Positions 43,004 through 52,847 of a stretch of 64,000 nt of DNA are shown here, piece after piece. Source of the DNA: JBBSUQ01 sp964389755 (GTDB lineage: Bacteria; Bacteroidota; Bacteroidia; Flavobacteriales_D; Crocinitomicaceae); assembly GCA_964389755.1 (NCBI GenBank), contig CAYMEW010000002.1, positions 1 to 64,000 on the forward strand, in the 5' to 3' direction. Each line of letters starts with the position of its first letter. The first letter of the stretch is position 1. The translations under genes were made by a program, and so were the position numbers. The notes under the pieces are model-generated. The model was given only the letters and a program-made list of their open reading frames with translations. It did no database searches and had not been told where the DNA came from.

Positions 43004-44692
43004 ATGAAACTTTTTCTAATAATCACCTTCCTTATTAGTATCTCGTCTTTCGCGACCGCAAACATTATTACGAATACCTATTATGCCGAAGCAGATGCGT
43101 ATACGAACCAATTTATAAACAACTTTGGGAATGCAACTATCTTAAGTGCCGGAATATCATCAGGTCGTCAAAGTGGTCCGGTACGGACTTATATTACTTT
43201 CGACTTTTCGGACATTCCGCCGAATGCGGTGATTACACTGGCATCGCTATCTTTGAAATGCTCGAGTGGAAGTACGAGTTCAACAACAGAACTAGTTGTC
43301 GAACGCTTAACAGAAAGTTGGGGTGAATATACTATAACTAATTCTAACAGCCCCGCTTATACCACAGTCGGCGCAGTAAGTACGTGTACTAACTTTTTTG
43401 GTTTTAAAAGATGGGACTTAAAAGCACAGGTTCAGGAAATGGTGCAACATACCACAACTAACTTCGGTTGGCGAATTCGCTACTATAATGAAGCGCAGAC
43501 AACGAGTAATATATATACTTTTCCCTCGAGAGAAGCCAGCGCGGATGTTCCAAGACTTACCATACAATACTATATTCCGCTGGATGTAAACTCTGCATCA
43601 TTTTCTCACTGTAGCACTCTGAACTCTTCCGACGGAAGTATTGAGCCGACTTTTGAAAATGGCACGGGAGGAACATATAGTTATACATGGTATGACGCTT
43701 TCGGAAACACCTGGACAGGAGCTTCCCTATCTAATGTTCCGTATGGTTGGTATGGATTGCATGCTTCGGATGCTGTTTATGGTGATGAAATGTATATGGC
43801 ATTTATAGTTGGAGTTAAATGTGAAGCCGTGGAGATACAGTTTAATCCCGGACCGGATTATATGGACGATGCATTAACTAGCGGAAATACGCCGACTAAT
43901 AACTATGGATCATATCAATATTTTTCAGCCACGCGGACAACGCTTACAAACCCCTCACAATCTTATAATCAACGCAGTTGGATCCGATCAAAACTGTGGT
44001 TGGATAATACGTTTGATGTCGTCTCGGCGGAATTATTTTTGGATGGTTACGTTCATAATACAAGTCAGCGCAATAATGCGGCAAGGCTAGACCTCGTGAC
44101 AGGGTTTTGGAATGAAACGACAATATGTACAAATCTCGAGCCGGCGACTACTAATTCGGTCACATCACTTATCCCTTCGACTATTTTAGGTCAAACGAAT
44201 GGTACTGAAAATCGTACAGTTGATGTGACAGACTTTTGGAATTTCTGGAAAACGGATAATACACAGAATTACGGTTATTGCTTCCAACTTCAGTCGTACG
44301 CGGACCCTAGTGCCGCCATGCGATTTCAAAGTTCTGAAAGGTCAATTGTGTCGGAAAGACCTACTACGAACTTCATACTCTCATTGGAAAATTTACCAGA
44401 TTGCAGGATAAACTATGCTAAATTGAAACGAGAGCTAGATGCAGCCTATTATCCCGTAAAGAAAGGGATACTGAAGTTTCAGTATTTTGAAGAATATAAT
44501 GACGTTGACAATGAACTGGATTATAGAATAGTCAATATCAGTAATAACACATCGATAAGTTTAAGTAACCTGGCTGTTCCTTACGGAGATGGCCGTTATG
44601 ACCTGGACGTAAACGCGCTTTCTCAGGGCTTTTATATACTGGAAGTAACTAACCAAAAAGGTGAAGTTTTTAAACTCAGATTCAAAATATAA
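43004..44692 (+). CDS. DNRLRE-domain secreted protein with T9SS-like C-terminus
   Basis: The 562-aa protein has a signal peptide (LISISSFATA). A DNRLRE-type domain follows (about 20-200, AEADAYTNQFINNFGNAT then RTYITFDFSDIPPNA). A short PKD-like stretch (about 205-270) leads to a second DNRLRE-like domain (285-465, PGPDYMDDALTSG then RSWIRSKLWLD). The end (NALSQGFYILEVTN) has the GFYI-EV pattern of type IX sorting domains, but the upstream part of that domain is atypical. It is the first gene of the RHS operon, 10 nt before the OmpH-like gene. DNRLRE domains are often found beside or within YD-repeat proteins. Role in the module unknown. Confidence 0.8.
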   Translation: MKLFLIITFLISISSFATANIITNTYYAEADAYTNQFINNFGNATILSAGISSGRQSGPVRTYITFDFSDIPPNAVITLASLSLKCSSGSTSSTTELVVERLTESWGEYTITNSNSPAYTTVGAVSTCTNFFGFKRWDLKAQVQEMVQHTTTNFGWRIRYYNEAQTTSNIYTFPSREASADVPRLTIQYYIPLDVNSASFSHCSTLNSSDGSIEPTFENGTGGTYSYTWYDAFGNTWTGASLSNVPYGWYGLHASDAVYGDEMYMAFIVGVKCEAVEIQFNPGPDYMDDALTSGNTPTNNYGSYQYFSATRTTLTNPSQSYNQRSWIRSKLWLDNTFDVVSAELFLDGYVHNTSQRNNAARLDLVTGFWNETTICTNLEPATTNSVTSLIPSTILGQTNGTENRTVDVTDFWNFWKTDNTQNYGYCFQLQSYADPSAAMRFQSSERSIVSERPTTNFILSLENLPDCRINYAKLKRELDAAYYPVKKGILKFQYFEEYNDVDNELDYRIVNISNNTSISLSNLAVPYGDGRYDLDVNALSQGFYILEVTNQKGEVFKLRFKI

Positions 44693-44702
44693 AAACCGGT
44701 TC

Positions 44703-45221
44703 ATGAAAAACAAAAATTTAATTATTTACGCCTTCCTGATCATTGTAATTGTACTCTGTTTGTATACTCTGCTTAGCCGGCCGAATATTGGATACGTGGA
44801 TAATGTAAAACTTTTTGAAGAGTTTCAATTAAAAAAAGAATTAACCCGGGATTTGGAAAAATTCGAACTTGAAAAGAAAGCAAAACTTGACAGTTTGCAG
44901 TTGGAACTTCGGTCATTGTCAATTCAGCTTGACACGATGAATATGTCAGAGCAGCAAAAAATGGCTGTTTTTAATAACAAGCGAAGCATTATAATTGCGC
45001 AGCAACAAGCACTTGAATCCAGAAATCAGGACCTTATCGACGGATACGATGCACAGATATCAGATCGATTAAGCGAATATATTAAAGACTTTGCGGAGGA
45101 GAATGATATTGACCTTTTGATAGGAACTACTGGTAACGGAACCATTATGCACGGTGCGAATAAGTTTGATTATACATCAGCTGCATCGAAATACATTAAT
45201 GAACACTATTCTAAACAATGA
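44703..45221 (+). CDS. OmpH/Skp-like periplasmic coiled-coil protein
   Basis: The 172-aa protein has an N-terminal membrane anchor or uncleaved signal (LIIYAFLIIVIVLCLYTLL) and then the OmpH pattern: IGYVDNVKLFEEFQLKKEL, a long coiled-coil hairpin (about 45-120), and LSEYIKDFAEENDIDLLIG at the end. Skp/OmpH proteins hold unfolded outer-membrane or secreted proteins in the periplasm. A gene of this type inside the RHS operon suggests a dedicated chaperone for the giant products. The ATG at 44703 is preferred over 44661, which overlaps the previous gene. It overlaps the next gene by 4 nt. Confidence 0.82.
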   Translation: MKNKNLIIYAFLIIVIVLCLYTLLSRPNIGYVDNVKLFEEFQLKKELTRDLEKFELEKKAKLDSLQLELRSLSIQLDTMNMSEQQKMAVFNNKRSIIIAQQQALESRNQDLIDGYDAQISDRLSEYIKDFAEENDIDLLIGTTGNGTIMHGANKFDYTSAASKYINEHYSKQ

Positions 45222-45799
45222 GGATAAAATTATTAATTGTTATCGGATTCATTTTTCTGTGTTCCTGCTCGAATAATCTCGATAAAACATCCTATGTCAA
45301 CTATTTTGAGAACGTACAAAAAAATGGTAGTTCTGAGAATATAGAAGCTATTTCGTATTCTGCACTTGCAATACCTACTGAGTATCTGATATTAAAGGAC
45401 AACCCGGAATTATCAATAGAACAAGTTGAAAAGGAAAAAAAGAAATACGAAAGGAAAGATCATCTTTTTCTATTTGAAATCCGCACTCCTGTTTCAACGA
45501 GCGCTATGGCTTATAATACGGAAAATAAAGAAGAAGAACTCAACCGCCTCCAGTTACTTTCAACCCAAATGGAGAAATACTTTTCAATAAATGTTAATGG
45601 AAAGATCAATAATTGTAAAATGGTGGTTTTCGAACGGAAATACGCTGTTAGTAATGTTATTTCTCTTCGTGCCTTTTTTCAATTCGATTATAAGACAGGA
45701 GAAAAGGCTAAACTCATTTTTGATGATGTTTTATTTGGTAATGGCCGGGTAAAACTGGATGTCACAGACAATTTAAATAACCAACCACATCTAAAATAA
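45218..45799 (+). CDS. Hypothetical lipoprotein of the RHS operon
   Basis: The 193-aa protein has a lipoprotein signal (VIGFIFLCSCSNN, Cys17). The body is mixed alpha/beta with a charged helix (SIEQVEKEKKKYERKDH) and no motif I recognise. It starts within the stop of the OmpH-like gene (ATGA overlap) and ends 4 nt before the 2110-aa gene, so it is translated as part of the same unit. It may be a periplasmic accessory factor. Confidence 0.7.
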   Translation: MRIKLLIVIGFIFLCSCSNNLDKTSYVNYFENVQKNGSSENIEAISYSALAIPTEYLILKDNPELSIEQVEKEKKKYERKDHLFLFEIRTPVSTSAMAYNTENKEEELNRLQLLSTQMEKYFSINVNGKINNCKMVVFERKYAVSNVISLRAFFQFDYKTGEKAKLIFDDVLFGNGRVKLDVTDNLNNQPHLK

Positions 45800-45803
45800 A
45801 CGT

Positions 45804-48800
45804 ATGAAAATTCAGAAAATTCGAGATAGTAGATTTTCAAAGGCACTGGCTTTTTTGCTGATGTTCGAATTGATGTCAGACTTCTTTCACCTGAACACTG
45901 TGCATGCTTTAACAGGAGGTCCGTCGCAACCGGAAGTCGAGAGTTTCACACCAATTGGAACTACCGAAATGGTTGATGTATTTAGTGGAGATTTCAACTA
46001 TAACATTCCTCTTTTGGATGTGGGAGGTTATCCGGTTAACATTAGTTATAACTCAGGTATTACTGCGGATCAGGAAGCGTCATGGGTTGGCCTCGGCTGG
46101 AACCTGAACGTAGGAAATATTCAAAGAAATATGCGGTCTCTGCCCGACGACTTTTCTGCTGATGAAATTCAATCGGAATTCAATATGAGGCCTAATCGCA
46201 CGTTTGGTGTAAGTCTCGGCTTTCAGCCTGAAACTTTTGGCGCCGAATATGAAGGTCCCTTTTCTCTGAGTGCCTCAATCGGTGCGCGCTATAATAATTA
46301 CAACGGAATTGGTTTTGAAACGTCCGTTAGCCCCACCGTTAGTCTTAGCAAAACGCAGGAAAGCCAGCTTACAACGCGCTTGGGCGTCGGATTGTCGGCT
46401 TCAGACAACGGTTTGAGTGTGAGCCCCTCGGTATCGCTCTCATTAAAGTCCAAGAAAAAAACGCAGGACGATAAAGGACCATTGACCGGAGGGCTTAACA
46501 TAGGGTCTTCGTTTAATAGCAGACAGGGCCTTACGTCAGTTAATGCCGGCCTCTCTATTTCTCAGGCGCAGCAGACGAGCAAAAAGGCGAAAATGAAAGA
46601 TGAAAAGCGAAACATTTCACGTCTGGTAGGAGGATCATATATGGCATCCTCAAGTATTGGTTCATCTGTTAGTTTTGCCAGTACAACTTACACTCCGCAA
46701 ATTTCCATGAACCGCTCAAACTATGCGGTGACCCTGAAGTTTGCGGCAGACCTTTCCTTTTTTGGTTTGGATGCTTCTTTTCCGATTACAGGTTATTACT
46801 CGGAAGACAAACTCGCAGAAAAAAGCAAATCAGTTCCGGCTTTCGGATATCTCTACATGCAAAATTCAAATGAGTATGATGAGTACAAAAAAGTAGCGCT
46901 TGATTTTAATCGGGAGAAAGATCAGGCGTTTACCGAGAACATGCCAAATTTACCGCTCACAAATTTTACATATGATCAGTTCCAGGTTACTGGACAGGGG
47001 GTTTCCGGACAGTACAGGCCCTTTCGCTCTGATATAGGTTATGTGTATGATCCTTTTGCACAGACAACATCCACAAGTGGATCAGGAGGGGTTGAACTGG
47101 GAGCAGGAAATGCTGTTGATGTTGGAATTGACGTGGATATTGCTTCCTCGCAAAGTTATTCGGGAAACTGGACGATAGACAATTTCGCCAGACCTAACCT
47201 TCGATTCAAGGGTGAAAACACCGGAGATCCGTATTTCGAGCCGGCGTATTTCCGGCAGGTTGGTGAAATAAGTGTTGAAGATGATAATACGATTTATAAT
47301 ACAACCGGGGGAAGAAAACCTGTTGAAATAGATATCTCTAAACCTGCTCGTTTTACGCACAGAGCCGAAAGCAGGTTTAAAGACATTGCAGGAAATACGT
47401 ATTCCATATCTGCTAATAACTCAAGACGTCAAACACGGGCCAAAAGAAACCAGGCTATGACTTTTCTGACGCGGGAAGAAGTTTCTGTTGCGGGCTTATC
47501 CAGGTACGTTTCACCTTATGGTAAAGCCCATCACATAGGAGAGATAACAATTGTCAGACCGGATGGCGCGCGTTATTATTATGGGATTCCGGCATATAAC
47601 CTTGTTCAGAAAGATGCCACCTTTAATGTATCGGGCAATAATTATGACTTACAAAGCGGTCTGGTAGAATATTCACCCGGCCAGGATAATACAACGTCGA
47701 ATTCCAAAGGGGACGATCATTATTATCAAAAAGACATCATACCAGCCTTCGCGCATTCTTATCTTTTAACATCGGTAGTATCGGCCGACTATGTAGATGT
47801 GGATGGAATAGTTGGGCCATCTGACGGGGATCTCGGTACTTATACTAAATTCAACTATGACGCAAATTCGTCTCAACCTGGCGTGCAACCAACCGTTTCC
47901 AATTATAAATGGCGAATGCCTTATGCTGATAACAAAGCGAGTTTTAATGAAGGTTTCAAGGGAGATGCAGCCGACAATAAAGGATCTTATACGTACGGTG
48001 AAAAAGAACTGTGGTATCTACATACTATTGAAACAAAGACCTATGTGGCTGTTTTTGAAACTTCTCAAAGGCATGACGCTCGCGGAGTGAATGATGAGAA
48101 TGGGGGAATGGGCGGGAATTCTGCTCACATGTATAAACTGGATAAAATCAAACTTTATTCGAAATCGGATTACAGCGACCTGTTGAACGGACAAAATGTG
48201 CAGCCTGTAAAAACGGTTCATTTTGAGTACGATTATTCGCTTTCACCAAACATTGAAAACAATGACGGTGGCTCGGAAATGCTTAACGGTACCGACATCA
48301 ACAACGCCAAAGGCAAACTGACACTGCGTCGAATCTATTTTACCTATGAGGGTTCAAACCTCGGCAAACTAAGTCCGTACAAATTTATGTACGGCGACCG
48401 AAACCATGATGGAACGGAAGACAGCGCAATGAATCCCCAATATAACCTGAAGGGATACGATCGATGGGGAAATTATAGGCAGAACTGTGATCAGGGAGGA
48501 GCATGTCCGTATACGATGTATGCGCCTGAATACCCATATGTACAACAAGATAAGAACTTACAGGATCAAAATACGGCTATGTGGACCCTGACCGATATCC
48601 TTCTGCCGAGCGGTGGAAAGATCAGCGTGGATTTTGAAAGCGATGATTATGCATATGTTCAGGATCGGCCGGCAATGGAAATGTTTGTCGTGGATGGAGT
48701 TGGGTTGACATCTGATTATGTGAATGACAATACGCTTTGGGAGAACGGGTCGGGTCCGGATACGGATAATGAACGAGATTATGTTTATTTCAAACTACCC

Positions 48801-51800
48801 TCTGGCTGGACAGGAAACTCATCCGACCTCAACGCTGATTTTCTATCATGGATTAATTCGCAGGCAGGAAGAAAGCTCTACTTCAAATTTAAAATGCGGG
48901 TGAATGATGATTCCATTTGGGAATATGTCCCTGGCTATGCGAATATCCTGGATGCGGGAGTGTGTTCTAACAATCAATCCTATGGATATATTCACGTTGA
49001 AAAAGTTTCAAGAGACCGCAACGACAACGGAAATCCGAATAAAGACGTGAATCCTTTCACGATGGCAGGTTGGAACTTTGTGAGGAACTATATGCCACGT
49101 GTTGCGAACGGTTATGATGATTCTCAACTTGAAGGAGGAGGATTTCAGAATATGGCTAATGCACTCCTAAATTCAAACCTGCTTGTGAGCATTGTAAACG
49201 CATTTAAAGGTCCAAACGGCGAATTACGTTCAAAAGGTTATTCAAGTAAAATTGAATGCGACCACTCGTGGATTCGTCTGCAATCACCATTTAAAAAGAA
49301 ACTGGGTGGTGGAAACCGTGTTGCCTCTGTTAAGATCTGGGATCAGTGGAGTGCAATGACCGGGAGCAATGAAAATTCAGCAGATTACGGCCAGGAGTAC
49401 AAATACACCATGGTAGAAAACGGGCGTGAAATTTCCAGTGGCGTGGCAAGTTATGAGCCACTGATTGGAGGAGATGAAAATCCATTCCGCCAACCCCTGT
49501 CTTTCTCGGAGAAGGCCTTTCTGGGACCTAAAAATGAGAATTACGTTGAAACTCCTTTTGGAGAATCCTTTTTCCCTGGAGCTTCAGTCGGTTATCGCAA
49601 AGTAACCGTTACGGACCTAAAGCGTAATGACGGCTCTAATACATTCACCAGACATGCTACCGGGAAAGCAGTTCATGAATTTTATACGGCGAAAGACTAT
49701 CCGGTTATCGTCCAGTTCACGGATGTTAAACCATTACGGGATAAGACAAGCGCTCTTTCGCAATTATTCGGAGCCGGTGTCAGAGACTTTATGACTGCCT
49801 CGCAGGGATACAGTATTGAATTGAATGATATGCATGGCAAGCCGAAGGCGACATGGGTGTATGCCGAAGAAAAAGATACGCCGATTTCCGGAACAGAATA
49901 CCTTTATAATGAAACAGAAGAAACTGTTTCCGTGCCTGCTATAGACGATAACCTCAATGTGGCGACAGCTGCGGTCCGGCGTTTGGACAATACCGTCTCT
50001 ACCATTAACGTCGACGGATCAGTTGAACAGAAGCAGGTCGGGGTGGAGATCGATGTAATTAACGACTTTCGGGAACATGAAAATTACACGGTTTCGGCTG
50101 GTTTACATGGGAATGTCACGTCCTTTCTTGTGCCTCCTGTTATACCGTTTGTTTTACCAGGAATATTTCCCAGCTTTTCTTCCAGTGAAAATAAATTCAG
50201 GTCTGTTGTAACAACAAAAGTGATCAATCGCTTCGGAATTGTTCGTGAAGTCAAGTCTTATGACCTGGGTGCCTGGGTTTCAAAAGAAAATCTCGCCTAC
50301 GATGCTGAAACCGGTGAAGTACTTTTACAACGAACCAAAAACGAATTTGAAGATGCAATTTATGATTTTCATTTTCCGGCACACTGGGCTTACCAAGGAA
50401 TGGGCCAGGCATATAAGAATATCGGACTACGTATCAACATGTCCGTTCCGGGTTCAGGTATCTTTAATAGCAATGATCTGGTTCCGGGAGATGAACTTGT
50501 AACATCAAGCGGCGTCCATATTTGGGTGTACCAACCAGACCCCGCATCTTCCAATAAATATTTTATTGACCGGAATGGCGGACTCGTTACAGGTTCTATT
50601 GAAGCCAAAGTTGTTCGTTCCGGAAGGAGAAACCAACAACAAGTGCAGATCGGAACAATTACATGTATGACGAACCCGATAGTTAATGGACAACTGACAT
50701 TTAATCAATCCTCGAAGGTTATTCAGTCTGCAGCGGTAGAATATGATGAAGAATGGCAATTGCTATGCGGTGCATTGGGTAGCAATAGTATAAATGGCTA
50801 CGTGTTAAGTAATGACATGCAAGCATTCCTCGCCGGAAATTTGGCTAGCGGCAATGTGTACTATTTTGACTTTACACCGACCGGAGAAACGCAGAGTTAC
50901 CCGGTCACCGGAGAAGATTACGACAACCCGCTTTATCAACCGATAACTCCGTATAGCTGGCCTGGAGATCCTGCGACAACTATTTATGTTGTCGGCGGAA
51001 TCTTAACAGCCACGACCAAGTTCTCAGAAATCTTTCACTACGATCCGGATCTGGATAAGTGCTATGAGTTGGAGGCGACTGTAAACCCTTACATAACGGG
51101 GTTGCTGGGTAACTTCAGAAGTAAAAGATCGTGGACGTACCTGAATGAACGAAACTACCAAAGTATTGGGGTGGATCAGCAAAAAGACGGGATTTTCAGC
51201 AATTTTAATTCTTTCTGGGAATACGGTCAGGATAAATGGATTAAAACAACAACAGACCCCAGTTGGACATTTGTATCGGAAATTACTGCTTTTAGTCCGT
51301 TCGGTATTGATCTTGAAAGCCGTGATGCACTAAATCGCTACTCTGCGGAAATATTAGGCTACAACAACACCTTTGTGAAAGCGGTAGGGATGAATGCAGA
51401 TTACAACGAACTTGCGTTTGATGGATTTGAAGATTACGATTACGAACAGGTTACAGATTGTTGCCCGGGTCATTTCAACTTCTATGCATACCGAAATCAG
51501 CTATCAGGATTGGAAAGTCATTCGGGGAGATATAGTATTTCGGTTGCGTCAGAAAACAACATTTCCGGTCTTTTTCCATTAACTTCTTCCGCTATAAATG
51601 AGCTTAACAAAACCGTTCCGTTCACTATCCGGCAGCAGGATCTATTGGGTCGATTCGGTCCGAAAACGTATAATGGAACAAAAAAATACGTGCTTTCTTA
51701 TTGGGTTAAAAAGCAAAATACATTGAATGTAAAAGTATTTGACTATCCCGCTTTTACGGCAATTATTACGAACGGCTCTTCTTCATTGATAAACACCGTA

Positions 51801-52136
51801 AACCGCGGGAAGATCATAGACGGCTGGCAGCGCTGTGAAGTTGTTTTTACAATTCCGGCCAATGCATCAGGGAACCTTACGATACAATTTGATAATAACG
51901 ATAACAGTTTGTATTACCTTGACGACATTCGAATACATCCGTTTAATGGTACAATGAAGTCATACGTAATTGACCCCGTGTCCTTTAGATTATGGGCCGA
52001 ATTGGATGAACGAAATTTTGCGACTTTCTATGAGTATGATGAAGAAGGAAAATTGCTTCGGATCAAAAAAGAAACGGAAAGAGGTATTTATACAATTCAG
52101 GAATCTCGAAAGGGAACTTCTAAAATAAACTACTAA
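45804..52136 (+). CDS. Giant SpvB/YD-like secreted protein
   Basis: The 2110-aa protein has an N-terminal hydrophobic export region (ALAFLLMFELMSDFF). Next is the segment found at the start of Bacteroidota YD-repeat proteins: FTPIGTTEMVDVFSGDFNYN, ISYNSGITADQEASWVGLGW and NVGNIQRNMRSLP. Residues about 130-330 are unusually rich in alternating small and polar residues, barrel- or solenoid-like. The C-terminus (VIDPVSFRLWAELDERNFAT, FYEYDEEGKLLRIKKETERG) is the YD segment that usually precedes the RHS core, but no core follows. It resembles TcB/SpvB cocoon proteins whose C-half has become a separate gene. It is probably a partner or shell component of the RHS protein (inference). Confidence 0.8.
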   Translation: MKIQKIRDSRFSKALAFLLMFELMSDFFHLNTVHALTGGPSQPEVESFTPIGTTEMVDVFSGDFNYNIPLLDVGGYPVNISYNSGITADQEASWVGLGWNLNVGNIQRNMRSLPDDFSADEIQSEFNMRPNRTFGVSLGFQPETFGAEYEGPFSLSASIGARYNNYNGIGFETSVSPTVSLSKTQESQLTTRLGVGLSASDNGLSVSPSVSLSLKSKKKTQDDKGPLTGGLNIGSSFNSRQGLTSVNAGLSISQAQQTSKKAKMKDEKRNISRLVGGSYMASSSIGSSVSFASTTYTPQISMNRSNYAVTLKFAADLSFFGLDASFPITGYYSEDKLAEKSKSVPAFGYLYMQNSNEYDEYKKVALDFNREKDQAFTENMPNLPLTNFTYDQFQVTGQGVSGQYRPFRSDIGYVYDPFAQTTSTSGSGGVELGAGNAVDVGIDVDIASSQSYSGNWTIDNFARPNLRFKGENTGDPYFEPAYFRQVGEISVEDDNTIYNTTGGRKPVEIDISKPARFTHRAESRFKDIAGNTYSISANNSRRQTRAKRNQAMTFLTREEVSVAGLSRYVSPYGKAHHIGEITIVRPDGARYYYGIPAYNLVQKDATFNVSGNNYDLQSGLVEYSPGQDNTTSNSKGDDHYYQKDIIPAFAHSYLLTSVVSADYVDVDGIVGPSDGDLGTYTKFNYDANSSQPGVQPTVSNYKWRMPYADNKASFNEGFKGDAADNKGSYTYGEKELWYLHTIETKTYVAVFETSQRHDARGVNDENGGMGGNSAHMYKLDKIKLYSKSDYSDLLNGQNVQPVKTVHFEYDYSLSPNIENNDGGSEMLNGTDINNAKGKLTLRRIYFTYEGSNLGKLSPYKFMYGDRNHDGTEDSAMNPQYNLKGYDRWGNYRQNCDQGGACPYTMYAPEYPYVQQDKNLQDQNTAMWTLTDILLPSGGKISVDFESDDYAYVQDRPAMEMFVVDGVGLTSDYVNDNTLWENGSGPDTDNERDYVYFKLPSGWTGNSSDLNADFLSWINSQAGRKLYFKFKMRVNDDSIWEYVPGYANILDAGVCSNNQSYGYIHVEKVSRDRNDNGNPNKDVNPFTMAGWNFVRNYMPRVANGYDDSQLEGGGFQNMANALLNSNLLVSIVNAFKGPNGELRSKGYSSKIECDHSWIRLQSPFKKKLGGGNRVASVKIWDQWSAMTGSNENSADYGQEYKYTMVENGREISSGVASYEPLIGGDENPFRQPLSFSEKAFLGPKNENYVETPFGESFFPGASVGYRKVTVTDLKRNDGSNTFTRHATGKAVHEFYTAKDYPVIVQFTDVKPLRDKTSALSQLFGAGVRDFMTASQGYSIELNDMHGKPKATWVYAEEKDTPISGTEYLYNETEETVSVPAIDDNLNVATAAVRRLDNTVSTINVDGSVEQKQVGVEIDVINDFREHENYTVSAGLHGNVTSFLVPPVIPFVLPGIFPSFSSSENKFRSVVTTKVINRFGIVREVKSYDLGAWVSKENLAYDAETGEVLLQRTKNEFEDAIYDFHFPAHWAYQGMGQAYKNIGLRINMSVPGSGIFNSNDLVPGDELVTSSGVHIWVYQPDPASSNKYFIDRNGGLVTGSIEAKVVRSGRRNQQQVQIGTITCMTNPIVNGQLTFNQSSKVIQSAAVEYDEEWQLLCGALGSNSINGYVLSNDMQAFLAGNLASGNVYYFDFTPTGETQSYPVTGEDYDNPLYQPITPYSWPGDPATTIYVVGGILTATTKFSEIFHYDPDLDKCYELEATVNPYITGLLGNFRSKRSWTYLNERNYQSIGVDQQKDGIFSNFNSFWEYGQDKWIKTTTDPSWTFVSEITAFSPFGIDLESRDALNRYSAEILGYNNTFVKAVGMNADYNELAFDGFEDYDYEQVTDCCPGHFNFYAYRNQLSGLESHSGRYSISVASENNISGLFPLTSSAINELNKTVPFTIRQQDLLGRFGPKTYNGTKKYVLSYWVKKQNTLNVKVFDYPAFTAIITNGSSSLINTVNRGKIIDGWQRCEVVFTIPANASGNLTIQFDNNDNSLYYLDDIRIHPFNGTMKSYVIDPVSFRLWAELDERNFATFYEYDEEGKLLRIKKETERGIYTIQESRKGTSKINY

Positions 52137-52145
52137 AACGGTACC

Positions 52146-52835
52146 ATGGGAATGTTCTATGTATATCTTACCGGCTTACTTCTGATAGCAGGAAAACCTG
52201 CTCGTGAAGACGCCGCAAAAATACTTGAGAAGGTCGGGCAGACATATTCTTCCGAGAGAAACTTTACAATAAAGGCCCGATACCATGTTTTTGAACAAAA
52301 TCTGGACGGTGAAGTACTTGATACACGTGAAATGATCTATAAACAGTTTGACAGACAGAGTTTTTATTCGGAGTATGATCAAGTGAAGAGTTTCGGTTTT
52401 ACAAATCAGCTGTTAATTGTGGATCAGGATCATAAAACAATGTTGATTACAACTAATTCCGGACAGCATGGGATGGCAGATTATGAATCGATTATGCAAA
52501 GCCTGTCTAAGGCAAAAGATGTCGTTCTGGACAATTATAGAATTACTATGCACTATGAAAGGAATTCCGGATCTGCCTATTCAAAAGTTATACTTGAATA
52601 CGACCCTCAAAAATTTCTACTAAAAAAAATGTTTCTCTACCCTTTTCAAAAAGTCGAAAAATTCACAAATAATAATACGTCTGTTTTTGTCAATGCAGTT
52701 GTTAAAATTGAATTCTCAGATTTTAAGACGGGCAGTGTTCAGAAGGAGGACGTCGATTACAAACAATTCATCTACAAAAACGGAGGACGGTTTTTTCCAA
52801 CCAAACCTTTTGAAAAATATTCACTAATTCAATAA
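52146..52835 (+). CDS. LolA-like periplasmic protein of the RHS operon
   Basis: The 229-aa protein has a signal peptide (MFYVYLTGLLLIAGKPA) and an all-beta body with alternating strand patterns (FTIKARYHVFEQ, REMIYKQFDRQSFYSEYD, LLKKMFLYPF). This suggests the LolA/LppX half-barrel fold, though sequence identity to LolA is not obvious. It lies between the two giant genes with 9- and 12-nt spacers, so it is in the same transcript. A role in carrying a lipidated or hydrophobic partner across the periplasm is inference only. Confidence 0.55.
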   Translation: MGMFYVYLTGLLLIAGKPAREDAAKILEKVGQTYSSERNFTIKARYHVFEQNLDGEVLDTREMIYKQFDRQSFYSEYDQVKSFGFTNQLLIVDQDHKTMLITTNSGQHGMADYESIMQSLSKAKDVVLDNYRITMHYERNSGSAYSKVILEYDPQKFLLKKMFLYPFQKVEKFTNNNTSVFVNAVVKIEFSDFKTGSVQKEDVDYKQFIYKNGGRFFPTKPFEKYSLIQ

Positions 52836-52847
52836 AACAACCTGGTC

